Below, piece by piece: positions 47,775-57,456 of a stretch of 64,000 nt of DNA. Location of the stretch: positions 21,269,946 to 21,333,945 of the forward strand of contig CM043969.1 of the NCBI GenBank assembly GCA_014529385.2. The letters are read 5' to 3'. Source of the stretch: Adiantum capillus-veneris. Taxonomy: Eukaryota > Streptophyta > Polypodiopsida > Polypodiales > Pteridaceae. Each line of letters begins with the position of its first letter. Within the stretch, counting starts at the first letter, position 1. Under the pieces are notes generated by a model, which saw only the letters and a list, made by a program, of their open reading frames with translations, was not told the DNA's origin and ran no database searches. A program made the translations under genes and the position numbers.

Positions 47775-49500
47775 TATGTCTTCATCAAAACTCGTTAATC
47801 GAATAGCACTTATTCACAACGGTGATCCACTTTGTTGTTGTTGTCGTAGAAGCCTTCTTTTTGCAATGCGTTCTTTTGCTTCTGCTTGTGCTTCTTCTCA
47901 TACCCTCTGTTTCTCCTTCATCCCATTTTTTTCTTGATGGATTTGTTGAAGCATATCCTGTGTTAGTGGTAAATGATACTTTTTTAACCGACACCCACTA
48001 ATCCAATTTGGCATTTCTTCTCCTGCCAATGTAGCAAGTTTGATAGCTCCACTTTGTGATAAGTCACTAATCACAAAGGGTCCCATCCCTCGCTTTTTAA
48101 GTTTCTTGGAATGTTGCTTCAAAGTATAAACGAGTACATAATCACCTGTTTTGAACTCTTTCGTACGGACATACTTGTCAAAAAACTCTTTTTGTCTTCT
48201 CTTTTTAGCATAGATCGAAGCTACAGCTCTCAAGCGAAGTTCATCTAGCTTTTCAAGATCATCCACTCTTGAAGAGAGCTCATGCCCTGTCCATTCTAAG
48301 CGTTTTGCTACTCGTAGAGTTGGAACTAAAAACTCTATGGGTAATATAATGTTTAGACCAAACACCATGTTGTACGGTGTTGTTTCGATTGATGTTTTTG
48401 TAAGCTACCCTGTATGCCCATAGTGTTAAGTGTAATTGCTGATCCCAGTCTGTCCTTGACTCTGATACAATTTTAGTCAAAACAGTTAGTGTTTTATTTG
48501 TGGCCTCAGCTTGTCCATTTGCGTGTGGATGATATGGAGCAGATTTTCTATGTATGACCATGAATTCCTCTAGCAGATATTCAATGAATTCATTAAGAAA
48601 ATGTGTTCCTCGATCACTGACAATTTCTATTGGTAATCCGTATCATACAAAGACATTCTCATACAAAAATTGTGCAGTGGTTCTTGCGTCTTCTTTTTGT
48701 GTTGCTTTGGCTTCCGCCCATTTTGTGAGATAGTCAGTAGCCACAATGATATATTGGGTATGGGTGAGATATGTAGGGGGTGAAATAGGCCCCACAAAAT
48801 CAATGCCCCATTTTGCAAATGACCGTGCTCCCATCATTGGCCGTAGTGGCATCTCATCTCTCTTTATCGGTACCTTAGTGTGCTCACATGTGTCACAACG
48901 CTTTACAAACTCCTTGGCATCCATGTGCAATGTAGGCCACCATATTCCTGCGGTTAAGACAATTTTTGCCGTCTTATCGTATGAAAAATGGCCTCCACTT
49001 ATTCCTTCATGTGCGTGTTCTAGAATCAACAGGTATTCACTTTCACTTGCACAGATTCTAAGTTGATTGTCCTTTCCTCGCTTGTAGAGTTGATTTCCAA
49101 TTAAATTAAAGTCGCGAGCCTCCAACTCTATAGCCCTTCTTCGCGCTTTTGTTATGTTTTCAGGAAATGTCCTTGTTGTTAAGAAATCAATGATATGTTG
49201 ACTCCATGCAGGTGCAATGCTTACCTCAAACAATGTCGCGTGATCCACCGGTCGTTTGGCACTACATATAGTACAATTGTTAACATAAGCATGTGTGTCA
49301 GCATACATAGTTGGCCAATAGACTCCTAAGTGTTTCAATATTTGGTGTATTTTCATTGTTGAACAATGAAATGCACAATCCTGGATGTGTGCTTCTTCAA
49401 GATAACACTCGAATTCCTATGGATTTATACATAATCGTAGAATTTGGTCCAAGCCTAAATGGTACAGTCGTCCTGCAATCAACTGAAAGTTTTTTGTTTG
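47775..49500 (-). pseudogene. Integrase of element F with two H2C2 zinc modules
   Basis: The first zinc module (about 49480-49260) reads AHIQDCAFH...CTIC, with the usual GRLYHLGLDQILRLC lead-in. A linker and a second complete module follow (about 49120-48890; NQLYKRGKDNQLRIC lead-in, HAHEGISGGHF...CDTC). The core has WGIDFVGP, SDRGTHF and NGQAEATN, so all three DDE residues remain. A C-terminal part (48368-47898) has RTKEFKTGDYVLVY and a basic, Gln-rich linker leading into the protease. One stop lies between RNase H and module 1, and frameshifts lie near 48640 and 48370. Two zinc modules are not usual for gypsy integrases. Confidence 0.75.
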
Positions 49501-50070
49501 TCGAAATGTTTGTTGTTTGGATCTGTCTTCCTTGTTATCAAATCTACCTCCAAAGGAAAGAATGCGAACAATTTCTTGAGACCATTTGGGTATCATTTCA
49601 ATATTGAAAAGATAAGCATCAGGTATGTCATCGTCTACTCCTTTAGGAGCTTCCCCGTTTTGCAGCCTTGAAAGATGATCCGCTCGTAGATGAGTTTTAC
49701 CCTTTTTTACTATCACTGTGAAGTCAAACTCCAGCAATATAATAAACCAACGTACAATTCTCCCAGTATTGCATGGTTTATTTACTAGATACAAAAGAGC
49801 TTGATGATCTGTGAAGAACACAAATTTGTTTGCAAGCAAGTAATGCCGAAATTCCTTTACATCATAAATAATTCCTAATCCCTCTCTTTCGGTGGTGGTG
49901 TAGTTCTTTTCTGCACTATTTAGCTGTCGGCTCGCATAACACACTGGGAAATCCATTGTTCCTTCTCCAGGTTGAGCCAGAATCTTCCCAATTGCATATG
50001 TAGATGCATCAATGTGAACATGGAATATCTTTTCCCAATCTGGTGCTTTAAGTACAGGTGCTGATACCAA
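49417..50070 (-). pseudogene. RNase H of element F
   Basis: RNase H motifs are present in order: HIDASTYAIGKILAQ, YTTTEREGLGIIYDVKEFRHYL, FFTDHQALLYLVNK and HLRADHLSRL, which supply the acidic catalytic residues. It is open for 218 codons and joins the first integrase zinc module after one in-frame stop at about 49417. It degrades the RNA strand during reverse transcription. The link to RT just upstream (50179) is broken by a frameshift and stop near 50100. Confidence 0.8.
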
Positions 50071-50178
50071 GTTTTCCTTAAGCTTTTGGAATGAAGTTTC
50101 ACACTCCTCAGTCTAGTCGAAACTGACTAATAAGTGATACAGAGATTGTGCAATGACTGCATACATATATATGAATCT

Positions 50179-50737
50179 TCAATAATATCCGCAGTGTCCC
50201 ATGAAGGATTGTACTTGTTTGGCATTAGTAGGCATGGGCAAGTCTACTATGAATCTAATTTTGTCTAGGTCAGTGGTTATGCCATTTCTTGAGACAATAT
50301 GTCCTAAGATGCGGGCTTGCCTAACCATAAAAATGCACTTATCCGGGTTGAGACAGATTCGATATGTTCTGCACTTTTCAAATACCTTTTGTAAATGGTC
50401 AATATGTTCTTCTCGTATAAGAGAGTGGACACAGAGATGATCCATATATATTTCTAAGAATATTCTCAGGTATTCTTTGAACGCATGAGTCATTAACCTT
50501 TGGAAGGTAGCTGGGGCATTGGTTAGGCCAAAAGGCATAACTCTATACGCATATATTCCCCACTCTGTGGCAAATGCTGTTTTGTGTTGATCCTCTATTG
50601 CAATTGCCAATTGGTTATACCTCAAAAACCAATCTAAAAAAGAATAAGCCCGTTTTCCAACCACCCTTTCAAGCACATGTTCTATGATCGGCAAGGGATA
50701 ATTATCCCTTATTGTGGCTACGTTCACTTTTTTGAGG

Positions 50738-50778
<41 letters not shown>

Positions 50779-51740
50779 CTTTATATTCTTTTTGGGGACA
50801 ACCACAATGGGTGACACCCATTCTTTATGCTCGATTTCATAGATGAATTCAACATCCATCAGCTTGTCAATCTCCTCTTTGATTCGTTTAGCGAATGTGT
50901 CATTATATGTGCAAGGACGCTGTTTTCTAGGTTTGGCATTTGATTTCAAAGGAATTGTATATTGGCATATCGATGGATCAACTCCTTTGAGGTCTTTGTA
51001 GGACCATGCAAACACATATTTATACTTCTTGAGAAGTTGTGTTAGCAGTTCTTCTTCAGGCTCTAAATTAGTTGTTGCTATATAGACAGGCTGAGGCTCT
51101 TCGCCTGGCGCAGCGAGGTCTATCTGTTTTGCATTTTTCGGCCCATTGTAAGATTCTTGGTTTATTCTTTCCCTTATTGGTGGTGTCATTATGATTTTTC
51201 TGTCTTGGATGGTGAATTTTTGATAGTGGGATGGTACATTCATGTTTCCTTTTTTTGAATCCTCTTTACCATCACTTTCTCCCTCAGTAGTCCATACCTC
51301 TTGTAACGACCGTTTTAGTTCTTGGTATTTCTTTTTACGCTCCATTTTGGTCCATTCTGGATCTTTTGTATTTTCCTGTTTTGATTGTTGAGATTTTCTT
51401 GATTTTGTTTCTGTTTTAGTCTTCCGTGCTTGTTTTATTTCCTCATGTGTCCTTTCCCTTCGAAGTCTTGAGAATATTTCTGATATTTGGTCTTTCACAC
51501 AATCCTCTGCCTTGAAAAGCATTAGATAGTGAGTTTTATCTTTTATCCTGGACATCAGATTCTCTCTAATTTTGTTTTTTGCTCTTTTTTTTCTATAGCG
51601 TTCCTTGCGTCTAGGGTGTTGATTTGTAAAGTCATAAAAACTTGATATTCACGGTTGTCTCCCCACGCTCGCTTGAGTTGTCTGAACACTCGTTATCTGC
51701 ATCGTTATTTAACTCCAAATGCTGAGAGGAGTCATAAAAG
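50179..51740 (-). pseudogene. RT of element F, with a CA microsatellite inside
   Basis: Open for 458 codons from 51555. A highly charged N-terminal linker precedes RT. RT has [60 protein letters not shown] and a catalytic position that reads YMDH (about 50440-50451) instead of YMDD. Between VVVPKKN and NVATIRDN the usual VCVD-type strand is replaced by a repeated Cys-Val run encoded by the microsatellite at 50744-50778. Both features suggest an inactive enzyme. A further charged stretch upstream to about 51740 may be coding in broken frames. Confidence 0.8.
50744..50778. repeat. (CA)n microsatellite inside an RT reading frame
   Basis: A pure CA run that keeps the minus-strand RT frame open and is translated as alternating Cys and Val. 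Confidence 0.95.
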
Positions 51741-52699
51741 CCACATTTAGTTAGAGTTCCCACATTTGGCAGACCACCCACATTTATCTCCTTATTCTTT
51801 ATGCATACAAAGAATAAGGAGCTCTCACTCATTCTCACATTGTGCTCATATAGTGAGATTTGGGAGCTCCACCCACATCCTGTGTACTCTCTCTCTCTCT
51901 CTCTCTCTCCCCTTCTCACTCTCCGTACATGGACCACATTTGTGCACTCATAGAGCCGACAGAGCTGGCAACGACTCATAGTGGTGGCTACTTGCTAAAC
52001 GGAGTTGGTAGCTGTATGCCTGACGATTGTGACTCACAGTGGCAGCTACCTACTAAACAATGTTGGTGGTTGCACACCTAACGATGCATTGATGGCGCAC
52101 GGGTAGCTACCTTTTCCACTGGATGGCTAGCTTTTGACTAAGCTTGGTGCTTAATACCTCCCCGCTCCCACCACCCGAATCTAGGATTTTGTGTATCCTT
52201 TATGGAAACCCCTCCCCCACCCTCTCCTTCTACTTTAGCCCCTATTCCCATTGCCATGTTAATCGAAGGGGTTTCTAATGCTCCACCCACAAGTCTCCCT
52301 TCTTCCCCCCCTCCACCGTCTTTGTAACAAACCCCACAAACCTTTCTCCCACCCCTTCTACCCCTTTGGATACCCAAACCCTAATTACCCCTCCCGGTGG
52401 CACTTTTACTTTTCCTGGCTTTGTCTCGGTGGAAAGCCTCATCAACCCACCTTTGTCAACCTTAACACCGTACAAGCCTCTACGCCTTCCATGTTAGCAG
52501 CAAGTTAACACGGATACCATTTTGAGGAGCTCCCATGTAAAAACACTTATTATTTTTGATAAATTGAGAATGCTCTAACTCCTATTTTTTGGATAAACCT
52601 TGTAATTGATGAGCCGAGGCTACAAGCTTCCAGATTGTATCAACCTGTCATTGCCAATCTTTAGTTAGAGCTCCCAAATTATTAGTTTTGACCACCAAA
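51741..52699. other. Non-coding DNA with a hairpin and CT repeat
   Basis: No supported gene. It contains a 13-bp-arm hairpin (51788-51821) and a CT run (51887-51911). A TTTAGTTAGAG(C/T)TCCCA word occurs at about 51747 and again at about 52660, so the 0.9 kb between may be an insertion or part of an LTR. Confidence 0.45.
51788..51821. repeat. Perfect inverted repeat, 13-bp arms
   Basis: CTCCTTATTCTTT at 51788-51800 is the exact reverse complement of 51809-51821, with an 8-base loop. Confidence 0.9.
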
Positions 52700-53407
52700 A
52701 ACCTTGTCTAAGGTATAAAAGCCAATTTTTGTAAGTTTTGGATAATGAAATACACAGCATGAGCTAACGGTGCTCACTTCTCTCCTTCTCGTGCTTCCTA
52801 CTCCCTCCCCGGTTGTCACATTGTAGTCGTGTTTGTTGCATTGCAACCACAGGTAAGAGCTCTATGCATTGACGTAAACACATCACAGTATTTTGTAGCT
52901 TTTGGCGTCATCGAACCGCGGCGAACCGTGGCCTAATTTCATCATAAGTAGGAATTTACACTTCAAAATAAAAAACTAAGCATAGGTGCTGTATTGGGGC
53001 ATCATTGCTAAGCATTTAGGTGCATTATGCGTCGAAAACGACCAGGTCAAAAATCCACTGCTGTTAATAATCGCAATTTTGGCATTTGACCTAAAGTGGG
53101 GTTTGAGACCATAAGCATGTGTGATTCGGTCTTATAAACATGTCCTAGAAGCTACATTTGGATGTCATTTGATGCTATAACGGATGTGATTTGTTTGCCA
53201 ATGAGCGATTGGCTTTTGGTAATTTTAGTCACTTGAGTGTAGCTTGAGTTAGATGCGAGTTGTTAGTTGTTTTCTGAGAGATTGACAACCTTTTGTAGCC
53301 TCTATGCACTAGTCGAGTGAGCTTTGTCCTATGGATTGACAATTTAATCATGGTTCTCGCTAAATCTGCAATAAGATAGGATAGTGAGGTTAGACTACCG
53401 TCCCACA
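52700..53407 (+). repeat. 5' LTR of element D (left end not resolved)
   Basis: The right end (CCCACA at 53407) lies two bases before a perfect primer site. A TATAAAAG box at 52714-52721 marks the LTR promoter. The left end is somewhere near or left of 52700 and was not located. No second copy is in the window. Confidence 0.55.
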
Positions 53408-53409
53408 TT

Positions 53410-53431
53410 TGGCGCCGTTGCCGGGGATCGA
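53410..53431 (+). promoter_or_regulatory. Primer binding site (tRNA-Asp) of element D
   Basis: TGGCGCCGTTGCCGGGGATC and the next two bases match the complement of the tRNA-Asp 3' end over 22 bases as I recall it. Same primer type as elements A and B. Confidence 0.9.
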
Positions 53432-56400
53432 AGAGATCTAAACGAGGAAAAAACAAGAGCATCTTGGGAAGTTATCCTTTAACTTCCTCTAAGATCTCCT
53501 AGAATAAAAACTTTCCTTTTAGAAACCGCATAGCTTAAGATTGTCGTCTTTTGCTATGTAGAGGTAGCTTGGAAGTAGTCTTACTTGTCGAGTACCTTTA
53601 GGATCGTAGGATTGTAAAATTAGATTAGGATTTTGAGAATGGTTGATAGACGAGACAAGTCTTAAGATCAATGCTCAAGAAACCATAAAAAACAAGAAAA
53701 AGAGTGTTTGTGGACACTTTCCACAACCCCATTGCATGAGAACCTAGGAGTAGGGTAAGTAGGATCTGAGGTGGATTTCAGGACATTGCTCTCTCTGAAA
53801 GAATCATTGTGAGTTGTTATTTGAAGTGCAGAATTTCAAGTCTACGGCTAGAAATAGCACAAAAAGACTCCAAACCACTCAATTCGACTGGAGAGTACGC
53901 TTAAAAGTTGTATGCACCAGTGGGTAAGTTCAAGGACACTTTGAGGTAAAAATTTCAAGAGTTTGCAAAAACTCAAATTATTTACTTTTTCTTGACATTT
54001 AGACCAAATTAAGTTTTGACTTGATTCATAGGCTTAAAACAACTCATGAAAAGACTGTCCATGAAAAAGTGCAAAAAGATAATTCATTTTGGGCATAAAG
54101 TAAATAATCGTTATTTACTTCCAGCTCAAATTTGACAAAGGTTGATACCATTGACTCATTGCATGTGTATAAACAACTTTTATAAAGGCATAAAAGATTT
54201 GGATCACCAAACCGGGAAAAACTAAAGTTTGTACTGACTTTCCGAAACTTGAGTGTAAATTGGAAAAAGAATTGTCCAAACTCAATGAAATTTGATTCGT
54301 AGGCTTATATTGATGTGATAAACATGTGTACATGCTCACTTGACCAAAAAGATGCAAAAAGTTTCCAGTTGTAAATAATCGCGATTATTTATATTTGCCC
54401 CATTTTTTAACTTTTTTGACTAAGTTAGCATACCACTAGTTTTACCATGTTGTAATAAGCCCACAAACCAAATTTGGTAAGGTTTGGATCATTGGATTGG
54501 AAATTGTGACCAAATTTGCAAAGTTAGTCCGCGGACAGAAAACTGATGACCATTTGACCAAAAATTGTCCAAACTTGTTGAAACTTGGCTAGAGACCTTA
54601 AGTTGAAGTGCTTAACAGATCTGTGTCAAGATTGGGATAAAAACTTGCAAAAAATTAGCTAGAGTACATAATCGTGATTATTTACATCAGCTTCAAAAAT
54701 TGACAATCTTGCATACTTGAGCATACCACAAGGTCAAGCATATCAAGTAGACCCCATAAATCAATTTTGGTGAAATTTGGATCACAAAAGTGAGACTTAA
54801 GCTAGATTCTTGAAATCAGAGTCTGTGAACACGAAACAATTGATAAACTTGAACATATTTTGTCCAAACTTGTTGAAACTTGTCCAAGGACCTTAACAGG
54901 TTGTATACTTGGCAAATCAAGCCAAATAGGGCAAAAAATTGACAAAAGTAAATAATCACAATTATTTACTACTGCTACACAGAGCCACCCATTTTGACTT
55001 TTGAGCTTGTACAGTGTTAGACCAACATAATACAAGGCAACGAGAAAGTTTTCAATTGGATCCAAATTGGTACATGTTCACTCAGTTTTCGAGTTGCAGA
55101 TTAGTCCTTTGATTTTTGCCAAATTCGAGTTTGGAAATTGCAACTGTTGACTCAATTAGCTCAATTTGTAGTGATACACATAGACCAATCATAATAGGTA
55201 GCAAAAACTATATGGTTTTGGTGAAAGAATAGCTAACTTGATTAAATTTGTACAGGAATCAGGTTGCAGACAAGGAATCGATAGCTCATACAGAAAGTGC
55301 AATCCAGTCAAGTGGAAGAAATTGACAACAAGTCAATCCAAAGGTACGTTGTCGGGGGATGATTGTGCGAAAGGTGAGCCGGGAAGGCACCGGGCCCCTG
55401 GCTGTGAGAGGTGCGGGAAGAAAGGTGCAGTAGATGCGATTACCGACACAACAGTATTCAAAGCAAACAATCCGCCTAATTCTAGTTAATCGACAAAATC
55501 CATAATTAACCAATCCCTAATGGAGGCTTAATGCTCCTTACAAGAAAAAATCCTGGCTTAATCCAGGTGCTAAACAAAAAAATTAATAAAACTCTGCTTA
55601 CTATGTCTTTTGATCCTCGATTCGAATGGATAATGAGCTTCGAGCAGATCAAGGATGGCTAATGAAGTTAGGCTTGAGGATTTTAATGATGACTAATGAT
55701 GGCTTTAATGATATTTTGGCTTATGAATTTGAAAGGGATTAGGTTTAAGGAGAATAGCGAGGTTTAGGATGGCTTGAGGGCAAAATTGGGGGATTAGAGA
55801 GATTAGGAACTTGATTATGCGAGCTTTTTAAAGCTTAAGAGAATAGGGGGAGATTCGGAACTTGTGGATTATGAAGAGGAGCTTAAGAAATTAATTAAGC
55901 AAGCTTAAGATATGGTGCTTAAGAGGAGAACTCACCATGACGAGGTGAAGGAATCCGAGCTTAATGAGCTTTAGAGCTCGAAGGCATGAGGAGCTTAAGA
56001 CTTTTTATTAAGCAAGCTTAAGATATGGTGCTTAAGAGGAGGAGGAGGAGAAGATTACGATGATGAGGTGAATGCCCCACAAACCACACGTTTTTTCCTT
56101 TTTATGATGCATGTCCCCCCTTGCTAATTTTAGCTAGGCACCCATTAGCGACGTCGCTAATGGGTCCTAGCTCTTGATAATGTGGCAGCTGCTGCTGACG
56201 GGGCAAAACTTGACCCTCACGGAAAGTAGCGCAACCGGTGCCAAATCTGTGCGCGACCTCCCTCTCGTCCTTTCCCATTTCTGCGGCAACCTCGTCCCAA
56301 CGCCGTAGCGTGCGCGATGAGCGCTATTTTCCCTCTGCGCTGCTCGCTGCCGCCTTTGCTACGCCATGCCCTCAATTACCTTGGCTTCACACTTAAGCCC

Positions 56401-57456
56401 CAAATCTTTTAATTGGGTGCCCTTCTTTAGCCAATGGCCGGGCGGCCTTTTAGGTTATGTGCATTGGCCGGCCTTTACCCAATTGGGTGGGCGGCTCCTT
56501 ATTGCCTTGGGCGGCCATCGGGCAAACTTGGAGGCCATTGCTTGGGCGGCTATCGGGCAACATAATTGTGGTCCTTGGCCATTATTTAATGGCTTGGCAC
56601 CAAACTTGGCATACATATCTTTTAAAGCATTGCAAGATCCGACATTCCTGACACAAAGCTGTGTAAAATTTACGGCACCAGATTTGGCATACATAGCTTT
56701 AAGCTGCAAGTATAGGTGATTGCATTGAAGCAAGGCCTTCCCATCACATCCGATAAAAAGTGTCAGAGTTACTTTCCTGTCAGTTGGGTATTACCAATAC
56801 GACCACTGCCGGCCAAGCACTGCATCAAATGACATCCCGGTCATGAGACTCATCAAGCTATTTCTACTCCCGCATCCCAAACCCTAGACAATAGACAAAA
56901 CTTCCTGTTGAGACACCGATCGAGCCGAATGGACTGGTACGGAACCGACCCGTGGTGAATTTTCATCGGCCAATATCTTGGCGACCGGGACTCCGATCTC
57001 ACTGATCTGAAAAGACCGACGCGCTCCACAAAGTGAGCACTTCAGCCCGATGCATTCATTTCAGTTTTATTTCGTCAGCTGCTAATGCCCAATCTGGCAT
57101 GGATCTGCAATCGACTTGAACTTTAAACTGCAACAACTTCTTCATCGTAGCTCCAATCGACGAGCCGTAAAGACAGGCCAGTAGAGCACATCGAGCACTG
57201 CAGTTCTAGGGCACAATACCACATCTGTGTTCACTTCAAGAATGACACTTTTTAGCATCATTAAGGCATGTTTTGGCCCTTTCAGTCGCATTTGACATAC
57301 ATTCAACATTGAACTCGGCCTGCAACCAACCCTTAATCACTGTTCATTAAACATATAAGCTTCAAACAAACTTAATGTGCATTTTCCTGGCATCTTTCTT
57401 TGCATGGGAGCGGAGCTGCACGACAACGTACTCTATCTAGGGCTTCATAAGTCTTT
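53432..57456 (+). other. Long leader of element D
   Basis: About 4 kb without a believable ORF. It holds the palindrome array (54099-54970), an exact 35-bp duplication (55894-55928 and 56007-56041), a GGCGGCC-rich patch (56440-56560) and a block shared with 28690-28890. The small ORFs at 55238 and 56366 have no domain and are not called. Confidence 0.6.
54099..54970 (+). repeat. Four repeat units with AT-rich palindromes in the leader of D
   Basis: Palindromes: 54099-54119 (arm AGTAAATAA), 54372-54391 (perfect 20 bp, arm TAAATAATCG), 54668-54681 inside a longer imperfect one, and 54947-54970 (10-bp arms). The centres are 272, 293 and 284 bp apart. Units share AAACTTGTTGAAACTTG about 85-100 bases before a palindrome and TTGGTGAAATTTGGATCA-like blocks. 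The architecture matches 44108-44989 although the palindrome differs. Confidence 0.85.

Larger units (their letters stand above)
46498..51740 (-). mobile_element. Gypsy element F, pol with downstream protease
   Basis: Minus-strand gypsy coding region with the order basic linker, RT, RNase H, two integrase zinc modules, integrase core, retropepsin and a W-I-P-K tail. No Gag or protease lies upstream of RT within the retained sequence. From 48368 to 46623 the frame is unbroken except for stops, across the integrase end, protease and tail. No LTR or primer site can be assigned with confidence. The extra ORF and LTR of element M (43961-39734, same strand) could belong to the same large element. 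Confidence 0.7.

Noticed and set aside
46498-51555. Two separate elements joined at the integrase-protease junction
   Set aside because: Not excluded, but the single unbroken frame with no LTR trace made one ancestral ORF the simpler reading.
56366-56719. 117-residue ORF in the leader of D
   Set aside because: It arises from GGCGGCC-type short repeats; the opposite strand is also open and no domain is seen.
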